From: Terriglobia bacterium
GTDB taxonomy: Bacteria; Acidobacteriota; Terriglobia; Bryobacterales; Bryobacteraceae
Length of the DNA stretch: 64,000 bases
Reading direction: 5' to 3'
NCBI GenBank assembly: GCA_020073345.1
Contig: JAIQFI010000005.1
Coordinates: 62,001 to 126,000, forward strand
A model generated the notes under the pieces. It saw only the letters and a program-made list of their open reading frames with translations, searched no databases and was not told the origin of the DNA. Position 1 is the first letter of the stretch. Every line of letters begins with the position of its first letter. Below are positions 57,380 to 64,000 of the stretch, piece after piece. A program made the translations under genes and the position numbers.

Positions 57380-59018
57380 CGAGTGGTTCCACCTTCACTA
57401 TGGACGCTCCGTGGTTATTGCCGATCCATAATACCGGTTTCGGCCCCGAATTATCCACAAACACTCTGCGGATGTTGGTGAAACGCGGCATCAGGTACTC
57501 GGTGAACTGCCCCGATTTCGGATCGAGCCGCAGCACTCGGTCCGAACTCATGGATCCGGTCCAGGCATAGCCCTGCGTGTCGAGAGTCACGTCGTAAGGA
57601 GCGCTAAACGGCGTCGGAGCTTCCCATTCCTTGAAGCGCTCGGTCTTGGTGTCGAACATCGCGATCCGGTTGCCGCGGTATTCGCCGATCCAGAGCCGGT
57701 CCTCGGCATCCATTTGAGCACGGCGCGGGGCGGAAGCGTGCGTGGGAGTCGGGAACAGGCTGATTCTCCCCGTCTTAGCGTCAATACGCCCAATGTGTTC
57801 GGCGTAGAAGTCAGTGAACCAGGCGTTGTTGTGCGAATCCGGGATGACGTCGTAGATGTTGTGGTTCTCGCCTTCCTTGGCGTCTTTGAAGGGAGCGAAG
57901 TCCTCGAACTTGCCGGTGGCCGGGTCGAGGCGATGAATCATGGCGAAGCCGTTGTTCTGCAGCCAGACCTTGCCATCCACATGGCTGCTTTCGGGCGACG
58001 CCATGTTTATCTGCGTCATGTCCTTGTTGAACTCGCCGGTGAGCGGGAACATCTGGAACTTTTCGGTCTTCGGATCGAACTTCGCGATGGCGGCCTGGAA
58101 GCTGACGCCGAACCAGAGGAAGCCCTGGCGGTCGGTGCGCAATCCCAACTCGCCGAGCGCCCATCCAGGCTTGGTGACGGGGATCGAGAATTCGGTCAGC
58201 TTGGCGGTCTTGGGATCGAACCTGCCGATCTCCTGCTCGCCGAAGTTCGAGTACCAGACGATGCCGGCGGAGTCGACAATCACATCATGCGGCTGGATGG
58301 TTTTGCGCGGCAGATCGTACTCGGTGATGATGACCTGCGTGCCCTTGCCGCGGGGGCGGGGCAGCGTCTTGAGGTCGTAATTCCAGGTAGGACCGGCTTT
58401 GAGATTAACCGTGCTCATGTAGGCGGCCTGGCGCTCGCGGGCCAGACGACGGCTCTCGCCGCGGTCTTCGAGCAAGCGTTCCGCCTTGCGGCGCTGGGGT
58501 TTCAGGGGCGTGGCCGAGTTGGCGTACCCGCCCATGCGCTCCATGACCTGGATGAATTCGGCGGAGGTGTGGCGCGAGCGCGTGATGAAGTCCAGGCGAT
58601 GGCAGTTGACGCAGTTGAGCAGGAAGCTCTTCTGGTCGTCGGGGCCCGGCATGCTGAGGAGCCACTCGGCGTTGGAGAGCTGCGAGGCGAGGTCCTTGGT
58701 TTTGGCGAGCTTCAGGTCGGCGGTGGCGGTCTTGTTGGCGGCGATGTTGATGGGTCCTGGGTCTTCGAGGTCGTAACCCGTGGCACGGACGCGGAGCGTG
58801 TAGCGGCCGGGCTCGAGGTGGGTGCGAGGAAAGCTGTATCGTCCACTGGCGTCGGTGACGACCGTGGTGGTGATGGGTGTGTTTACGCGTTGGGCGCTGA
58901 CCAGGACGCCCTCCATGGGACCTTCGTCGGCGGAGCGGACGAGGCCTGTCAGGGCTTGGCCATCCGCGAGCGCAATGGCTCCCAGGACGAGCACTATGCG
59001 GTGTGCGGCATGCATCAT
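57372..59018 (-). CDS. Carboxypeptidase-regulatory domain + haem c + Vgb-like propeller fusion
   Basis: 548 residues (ATG 59015 also possible). Signal peptide, then a carboxypeptidase-regulatory-like fold (LTGLVRSADEGPMEGVLVSA to GRYSFPRTHLEPGRYTLRV, about 22-110), a cytochrome motif CVNCHRLDF near residue 160, and a Vgb-type propeller (GRFDPKTAKLTEF, AKFDPKTEKFQMF, GRIDAKTGRISLF, LRLDPKSGQFTEY). Domain composition overlaps both the TonB receptor N-terminus and the protein at 49013. Likely a periplasmic electron-transfer or binding protein. First gene of a two-gene operon. Confidence 0.85.
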   Translation of the reverse strand: MMHAAHRIVLVLGAIALADGQALTGLVRSADEGPMEGVLVSAQRVNTPITTTVVTDASGRYSFPRTHLEPGRYTLRVRATGYDLEDPGPINIAANKTATADLKLAKTKDLASQLSNAEWLLSMPGPDDQKSFLLNCVNCHRLDFITRSRHTSAEFIQVMERMGGYANSATPLKPQRRKAERLLEDRGESRRLARERQAAYMSTVNLKAGPTWNYDLKTLPRPRGKGTQVIITEYDLPRKTIQPHDVIVDSAGIVWYSNFGEQEIGRFDPKTAKLTEFSIPVTKPGWALGELGLRTDRQGFLWFGVSFQAAIAKFDPKTEKFQMFPLTGEFNKDMTQINMASPESSHVDGKVWLQNNGFAMIHRLDPATGKFEDFAPFKDAKEGENHNIYDVIPDSHNNAWFTDFYAEHIGRIDAKTGRISLFPTPTHASAPRRAQMDAEDRLWIGEYRGNRIAMFDTKTERFKEWEAPTPFSAPYDVTLDTQGYAWTGSMSSDRVLRLDPKSGQFTEYLMPRFTNIRRVFVDNSGPKPVLWIGNNHGASIVKVEPLDE

Positions 59019-59202
59019 GCGAAGTTTACTCTAAAGTCGGGGAGGTCACAACCGACGGGAGGGTTAGGAGATAGAGGAGTCCCAAACTGCCCTCTGTGGG
59101 GGACGATCTCCCAAGAGCGAATCGAGCGTGTGGCCAAGAACACGCCGCTCAGGCGGGAGTTCCGGTCCACTAAACTGAGTCCGAGGGGGCGTCAGTAATC
59201 AA

Positions 59203-59796
59203 ATGTCACCCAAGGTTCGGCATGCCTTGTCCGTATGCTTCGGCATCCTATTGATTGCGGGAATCGGCTATGGCACACTCGCGGCAGCACGCACCACAAT
59301 ACTTGCTCTCGCGTCGATGAAGTCGGATATCGTCGTAGCCATCATCGCCGCCGCCGCGACTGTTTTCGTGTCGGTCTTGTCCATCGTTCTGGGAAAGATT
59401 TATGAATCCCGATCGATAATCCAGAAGGAACACCGCGAGAAGAAGATTCCAGTTTACGAAGACCTGATTAGGTTCACGTTTCGAATCTTGATGGGTTCGA
59501 AAACCGGAGAATCGTTATCCGAAAAGGAAATGATTGTGCTCATGTCTGAGTTCACTCAGAGAGCAATGGTTTGGGGCTCTGACGAGATACTCGGAGCCTG
59601 GGTTAAATGGCGCCGTCTGTTGACTGACGATGCGGCCGTGAAGGCAAATCCCCTGAAGGCTATGTTTCTCTACGAAGAGCTGATCTTCACCATTCGTCGT
59701 GACTTGGGCCACAAGAACAAGGCTCTGGTTAAAGGCGATATTCTCGCCTTGTTCGTCAACGATATCGATCAGCACCTGCCGTTGAGGCGGCCTTGA
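59203..59796 (+). CDS. Hypothetical two-TM membrane protein with cytoplasmic helical domain
   Basis: 197 residues. Two hydrophobic spans: VCFGILLIAGIGYGTLAAAR and SDIVVAIIAAAATVFVSVLS, the second followed by VLGKIYESRSII and a charged KEHREKKIPVYEDLI stretch that should be cytoplasmic. The C-terminal domain is helical and hydrophilic. I do not recognise a family. Codon use is more AT-tolerant than flanking genes, and SD support is weak (AGGGGG about 15 bp upstream). Stands alone on its strand. Confidence 0.7.
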   Translation: MSPKVRHALSVCFGILLIAGIGYGTLAAARTTILALASMKSDIVVAIIAAAATVFVSVLSIVLGKIYESRSIIQKEHREKKIPVYEDLIRFTFRILMGSKTGESLSEKEMIVLMSEFTQRAMVWGSDEILGAWVKWRRLLTDDAAVKANPLKAMFLYEELIFTIRRDLGHKNKALVKGDILALFVNDIDQHLPLRRP

Positions 59797-59857
59797 CCCG
59801 CGTGCAGGCTCCTTTCATTCCAAGCTGGCGGTAGTCGGTTGTCCGGAGTCGTCGAGT

Positions 59858-60739
59858 CTACCGCATAGACAAGCTTGCTCCTTGTTTTGTCATCCGCCTT
59901 GCTTTTTCAGGAGGGCTAACCAGCATCTTTCCACGCGCATTTCCGACGCCGTTTGCCGGGACATTTACATCCTCGGAACCTGAATCTAGCTCAAAGTCAT
60001 CCTTATCGAAAATTGTGAAAGTTGCTCTAACCCTGAACGACATGTCGCACGAATTTGCGACATCCACCTTCCAAGCCAGCTCGGTATACACGTTGTTAGT
60101 AGAAAGCACGCTGGAATCGAAGGTCTGGATTTTCAGGCAATTTGTAGTAGCCGCACCGGACGTTGCGGGCGAGGAGACGGAAGGCGAAATGCCCTTCGGC
60201 GTTGCCTTTCCATCACCGCTGCCCTCGGTCGAGGCTGGGATAGACAATCCGTACTTTGCGGCGAGATACTGTTGTTCAAGCATGGCGAGCGTGTTGCCGG
60301 CCGTTGCGAATGTCGTCTCGGAAAGCGCCAGCGCTAGTCCGCCGGCGTATCGGTCAGCCTGTGCCCGAGCAGCGGATACTTTTTCCTTTTGGGTTTCAAT
60401 TTCCTTTGCTAGTTCGGCGGCTCTTGACGGATCGGTTTTGACGACGTTTACGACGACCGTAGTCCTTGTCCCTCCCTCTATGGTGTGAATCCTCTGCTCA
60501 ACCAGCGCTGCATTTGTTTTGAGTAGTTCAAGGCGAACGGCAATGCGCGACTTGATTAAGCCGCCAGTGTAACGCTGATCTTGTTTCTGGGCGTCGTCAA
60601 TGTCTCTCCTAATACCTTCAAGATCACCCTTAAGATCCGCAACCACCTGTTTCTGAACGGGCGTGAGTTCCTGAGAACAGGCTTGCGTTCCACAGGAAAT
60701 AAGAACCAGAACAAGTGGCAGCGGTCGAAAATGGTACAT
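59858..60739 (-). CDS. Putative lipoprotein with coiled coil
   Basis: 293 residues. N-terminus LPLVLVLISCGTQACSQE has a lipobox (LISC, Cys16). A helical, coiled-coil-like part (about 27-165: LTPVQKQVVADLKGDLEGIR, KDP-like SRAAELAKEIETQKEKVSAA) is followed by a Ser/Gly/Pro linker and a beta-rich C-terminal domain (TELAWKVDVANSCDMSFRVR, TIFDKDDFELDSGSED). No family recognised. Less GC-rich than the window average, in the same patch as the gene at 59203. Confidence 0.7.
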   Translation of the reverse strand: MYHFRPLPLVLVLISCGTQACSQELTPVQKQVVADLKGDLEGIRRDIDDAQKQDQRYTGGLIKSRIAVRLELLKTNAALVEQRIHTIEGGTRTTVVVNVVKTDPSRAAELAKEIETQKEKVSAARAQADRYAGGLALALSETTFATAGNTLAMLEQQYLAAKYGLSIPASTEGSGDGKATPKGISPSVSSPATSGAATTNCLKIQTFDSSVLSTNNVYTELAWKVDVANSCDMSFRVRATFTIFDKDDFELDSGSEDVNVPANGVGNARGKMLVSPPEKARRMTKQGASLSMR

Positions 60740-60895
60740 GTGGTGTTCCCTCTCACGTAACTATATCGTTTAGTGCCCTCGTGCGGCGGGAAGAAACTTC
60801 GCAATGCTCCATGATGAACTCGGAAATGTCATGCACCCTCGCGGTAACCAAGCAGCGAATATATCGTTCTATTACCCGGTTCGAGGTAATCCGCG

Positions 60896-61165
60896 TCAGG
60901 ATTCCTCTTTTCTGTAAGCTGCGATCTCCCGGTCAATCTGTCGCATGGTGAGCTTGTCCGTCCCTTTCTTCTGCGACTGCTCACCGATCACTTTCAGAAC
61001 CTTGGGTTCCGGCGCGAAAGTGCGGATGTAGTCCTCCATGCCAACCAGCACGCCTGCCGCTTCGCCGGGTTTGCCGAGGATAAAGCGGGTTTTTTGCCGG
61101 TTGGCTTTGCGGATCAACTGGTCAAGCTGCGCCGACGCCTTTGTGGTTGAAATTACTTTCGTCAT
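60896..61165 (-). CDS. Phd/YefM-type antitoxin-like protein, no adjacent toxin seen
   Basis: 89 residues from ATG 61165. It reads MTKVISTTKASAQLDQLIRK with FILGKPGEAAGVLVGMEDY, the N-terminal DNA-binding fold of Phd/YefM antitoxins (strand-helix with a Gly-x-x-x-a-V-L-V turn). The C-terminal tail is charged, as toxin-neutralising tails are. Neither flank (60740-60895, 61166-61404) contains a convincing RelE, Doc or PIN toxin. It may be solitary, a remnant, or a standalone regulator. Confidence 0.75.
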   Translation of the reverse strand: MTKVISTTKASAQLDQLIRKANRQKTRFILGKPGEAAGVLVGMEDYIRTFAPEPKVLKVIGEQSQKKGTDKLTMRQIDREIAAYRKEES

Positions 61166-61278
61166 ATGTTCCGCCAAGCGTTCCTCCACTATGATCGCTT
61201 CATTTTGGCCTCGACCGCACGCCCGGGTTCTTCTATTACAGGGGAAGTGTGCCAGCCAGGAGGCGGGCTGAGAGCTGC

Positions 61279-61323
61279 GGCCGGCCTGAAGGCCGGCCCT
61301 ACCCAAAAGGCCGGCCCTACCAG
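61279..61323. repeat. REP-like palindrome with a partial second copy
   Basis: GGCCGGCCTGAAGGCCGGCC (61279-61298, 9-bp arms, GA loop) followed by CCTAC, then AGGCCGGCCCTACCAGG (61307-61323), a partial repeat. On the minus strand it begins GTAGGGCCGGCCTTCAG, the common start of the dispersed family. It lies in the 61166-61404 gap. Confidence 0.65.
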
Positions 61324-61404
61324 GAGATCGGCGCGACTAAGAGGTTTCTACCACAGGGTGGGTGTAAAATGGCTCCGTACGGAAAGCCAAAACGGAGGCT
61401 CCGG

Positions 61405-61833
61405 ATGAGACTCAGACTTCTCGTTGTCTTCGCTGTGCTCCTAGCCGCGGCTCCCATCTGGGCGCATCATGGGTCCGCGGGATTCGATCAGAAGAAACCG
61501 GTCCATTTCACCGGAAAAGTCAGCCTGCTGGAATGGACCAATCCGCACATCGTGATCCACCTCGAAGTGGCCGGCGCGGACGGCAAAGTGGCTACGTGGC
61601 TCGTGAACACCATTCCTCCGAACACGGCGAAGAGGCGGGGCTTTTCGAAGAATTCCTTCGCGGTAGGGACGGAGATCTCCGTGGACGGTTATCAGGCCCT
61701 GGACGGACCGAATCACGTCAACGGCACGAACATCGTGCTCGGGGACGGGCAGAAGATCGTTACTCCCGATTGCTTTGATAATGGGCCGCATTGCTACAAA
61801 CCCAACCAGGGCAAAAGCATCCGCATCGAGTAG
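61405..61833 (+). CDS. Small secreted protein, DUF6152-like
   Basis: 142 residues; GGAGG lies 6 bp before ATG 61405. Signal peptide MRLRLLVVFAVLLAAAPIWA, immediately followed by HHGSAGFDQKKPV, the N-terminal histidine box of DUF6152 proteins. Further WTNPHIVIHLEV, TIPPNTAKRRGFSKNSFAVG and GTNIVLGDGQKIV. Probably an all-beta periplasmic protein; the HH motif at the mature N-terminus suggests metal (copper) binding, which is inference. Function unknown. Confidence 0.82.
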   Translation: MRLRLLVVFAVLLAAAPIWAHHGSAGFDQKKPVHFTGKVSLLEWTNPHIVIHLEVAGADGKVATWLVNTIPPNTAKRRGFSKNSFAVGTEISVDGYQALDGPNHVNGTNIVLGDGQKIVTPDCFDNGPHCYKPNQGKSIRIE

Positions 61834-61865
61834 GCTTGAAACGGAAGACCAAGCTATCGACCTCA

Positions 61866-62468
61866 ATGACTGTGACTCAGTTCGACAATGGTTATTGGTA
61901 TGCAACCGAGCTCAAGGAATTTGCGCAGACTATCGGGATTCCATTCGCGAACAGGCTACGTAAAGACGAGCTCGAAACAGCCATTAAGCACCTTCTCAAG
62001 ACCGGTAAGATCAAGAGCCCGACCAAAAGAAACCTCTCGACCTCAGGTCCTAAAGACGTCGAATTGGGGCTCAGCCTGAATCTTCCGGTGGTGGTCTACA
62101 CGAACGACAAAGAGACCAAGGCTTTCCTCGATCGAGAAGCGCAGAAACTTGCTCCGGGCTTAAAAAGGAAATCCGGCGTGCGCTACCGGCACAACCGTTG
62201 GCGGGAAGAGCAACTCGTCAAGGGCGTCAAGCTCACCTACGGAGACGTGGTCAAAGAATACGTTCGACTCAATCAGACCGAGGGACCTTTTCCTCAAATT
62301 CCCCTCGACTGTTACATCAACTTTGTGAGCGACTTCTTATCCGCGGAGAAGGGCGCCACTCGAGAGCAGGCCATGAAGGCTTGGAAGCAACTGAAGACGC
62401 TCGACATTCCCAAGAACTATCGTGCGTGGGCGAAGTACCAAGAGACAAGCCTTACTTCATGTGCTTGA
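61866..62468 (+). CDS. SAP-domain-like / DUF6434-like protein
   Basis: 200 residues from ATG 61866; in-frame codons further upstream overlap the DUF6152 gene and were not used. The N-terminal part RLRKDELETAIKHLLKTGKI resembles a SAP-type helix-extension-helix nucleic-acid-binding motif. The middle contains SGVRYRHNRWREEQLVKGVK, and the C-terminal part QIPLDCYINFVSDFLSAEKG, REQAMKAWKQLKTLDIPKNY resembles DUF6434-type domains. Cytoplasmic. Possible DNA-binding role; neighbours give no clue. Overlaps the convergent gene by 17 bp. Confidence 0.7.
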   Translation: MTVTQFDNGYWYATELKEFAQTIGIPFANRLRKDELETAIKHLLKTGKIKSPTKRNLSTSGPKDVELGLSLNLPVVVYTNDKETKAFLDREAQKLAPGLKRKSGVRYRHNRWREEQLVKGVKLTYGDVVKEYVRLNQTEGPFPQIPLDCYINFVSDFLSAEKGATREQAMKAWKQLKTLDIPKNYRAWAKYQETSLTSCA

Positions 62469-63342
62469 GGGACTGCTCACCCTCCAGGCAGACCTCGTCG
62501 ATCAGCTCTGTGTCGACCGCGATGCGCTGGTTTAGTGTGACCGTCCACGGCTTGGTATAAGCCTTGGGATCGTCGACTGTGACCTGGATTTCGAGGTGTC
62601 CATAGTCCGGGCGCCGGATCTGCTCTCGCACTTTGGCGGCCTGGGTCAGCACGCTTCCGCTCCAATCGATCCAAGTGTCGTCGCGCAAGCCTATGGTGTC
62701 GATCACCAGGGTATCGCCAGACCATTTCCCCGACGAGTATCCTTGCCACGAGGGGTTCGGATCTACGGGCAACGGCCGTGCGTCCGTGAAAACCTGGCGG
62801 TAGCCGGCATTCACTTCATTGAGCACCACCAAGAGACCGGGCTTGTGGACGAACTTCAGCAAGAACGGCATCCCGTACGCGCGAAGAAAGTTATCCGGCA
62901 GGCACCGGATGTGCGGGTCCTCTTTCGCCAGGTTGTCGGTGCGCTCCTTGACGATGGACGCAAGCCACGGTTGATACGGCAACCCTCCCGGAAGATCGAT
63001 CCCTATATTCGCCATTTGGCGCGAGCCGACGATCGCAGTGGGGTCAGCAGGCCTCTGCGCGTCGGGACTCCGCGGATCCTTCGGACCTGCCAGATCCTTG
63101 GGACTCGACAAGCCAAGCGCTCGGCGATCATAAGGCTCAGCCGTGGCCCAGACTCCGGAAAAATCGGGCTTGCCATCCGCCAGCCGAGGGGCGGGGGCCG
63201 ACATGTCCACCTTGCCATCGGCCTTTCGAGGCACTCCCGCGGTGGCAACCTTCAGCCACTGAGCCGCCGAAGGAGTCGATGCCAGGAGCGTGCCCAGAAT
63301 GACAAACGCGACGGAGCGTCGAGAACGAGACAGATCCGGCAT
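62452..63342 (-). CDS. Secreted GKPDLSGVW-family protein, copy 5
   Basis: 296 residues from ATG 63342 (an upstream GTG at 63366 would add eight). Signal peptide RSVAFVILGTLLASTPSAAQ. Family boxes: GVPRKADGKVDMSAPAPRLA, DGKPDFSGVW, LPYQPWLASIVKERT, IRCLPDNFLRAYG, VHKPGLLVVLNEVNAGYRQV, YSSGKWSGDTLVIDTIGL, VREQIRRPDYG, VDDPKAYTKPW. It carries a longer insertion after the first box (about residues 75-115) than copies 2-4. Function unknown. Confidence 0.8.
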   Translation of the reverse strand: MPDLSRSRRSVAFVILGTLLASTPSAAQWLKVATAGVPRKADGKVDMSAPAPRLADGKPDFSGVWATAEPYDRRALGLSSPKDLAGPKDPRSPDAQRPADPTAIVGSRQMANIGIDLPGGLPYQPWLASIVKERTDNLAKEDPHIRCLPDNFLRAYGMPFLLKFVHKPGLLVVLNEVNAGYRQVFTDARPLPVDPNPSWQGYSSGKWSGDTLVIDTIGLRDDTWIDWSGSVLTQAAKVREQIRRPDYGHLEIQVTVDDPKAYTKPWTVTLNQRIAVDTELIDEVCLEGEQSLKHMK

Positions 63343-63374
63343 TGGGCTAAGAATACACCAACGCACGCCGAGGC

Positions 63375-64000
<626 letters not shown>

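Noticed and set aside
60740-60900. Short open frame downstream of the antitoxin reading VHDISEFIMEHCEVSSRRT, considered as a toxin or phage-primase remnant
   Set aside because: No start codon or SD, and the resemblance to known toxins or primase tails is too weak.

Overview
The window is GC-rich, densely packed bacterial DNA that looks like a soil Acidobacteriota of the Bryobacterales/Solibacter type. This rests on gene content, not on a database search: an Oar-like TonB receptor with an N-terminal carboxypeptidase-regulatory domain, paired DUF1592-group/DUF1552 secreted proteins, secreted ankyrin-repeat proteins, several PQQ or Vgb-type beta-propellers carrying c-type haem motifs, and five copies of a secreted family with the signature GKPDLSGVW. 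No rRNA, tRNA or CRISPR array was seen. Both window edges cut a gene: a GKPDLSGVW protein on the left and katG on the right.

Layout. 0-6.8 kb: secreted or periplasmic enzymes (amidohydrolase, M19 dipeptidase, orphan substrate-binding protein, PQQ-type propeller, cyclase-family hydrolase). 6.8-11.8 kb, minus strand: a DUF1592-group / DUF1552 / ankyrin operon. 11.9-18.2 kb, plus strand: a tightly overlapping seven-gene operon of flavin disulfide reductase, egtB, egtD, a three-gene betaine-type ABC importer and a DinB protein. I read it as ergothioneine synthesis plus uptake and use. 18.2-19.8 kb: pyrimidine nucleoside salvage (phosphorylase and cytidine deaminase). 19.8-28.8 kb: a catabolic operon of aldehyde dehydrogenase, beta-hydroxyacid dehydrogenase, E1 alpha, E1 beta and E2 of a 2-oxoacid/acetoin dehydrogenase, an atypical M24 protein, a folate-dependent demethylase-like protein and cupins. 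Opposite it lie a MetE-like methyltransferase, an MFS transporter and a bicupin (28.8-32.1 kb). 32.1-40.8 kb: a second ankyrin / DUF1592-group / DUF1552 module joined to a Tat-exported haloacetate-dehalogenase-like hydrolase, a haem-plus-copper monooxygenase-like protein and a VOC protein. 40.8-51.1 kb: a frameshifted TonB receptor, a decayed carboxymuconolactone decarboxylase tail, a YtcJ-type amidohydrolase, an MBL hydrolase, three GKPDLSGVW proteins and a Vgb-like propeller.

51.2-53.4 kb is the most unusual part. It is a visibly less GC-rich island holding a retron-type reverse transcriptase (split by a +1 frameshift in a four-base homopolymer), an overlapping XRE regulator, a new 80-residue protein, 13-bp inverted repeats flanking that small gene, a run of hairpins, a 27-bp palindrome with perfect arms and G-quadruplex-prone DNA. 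53.4-64 kb returns to VOC, PQQ and propeller proteins, then a second less GC-rich patch (two-TM protein, coiled-coil lipoprotein, orphan Phd-type antitoxin), DUF6152, SAP/DUF6434-like and GKPDLSGVW genes and the start of katG.

Two genes (TonB receptor and reverse transcriptase) are each broken by a single-base indel in or next to a short homopolymer. These could be real decay or assembly error. Short palindromic repeats whose arms covary are scattered between genes at five places.
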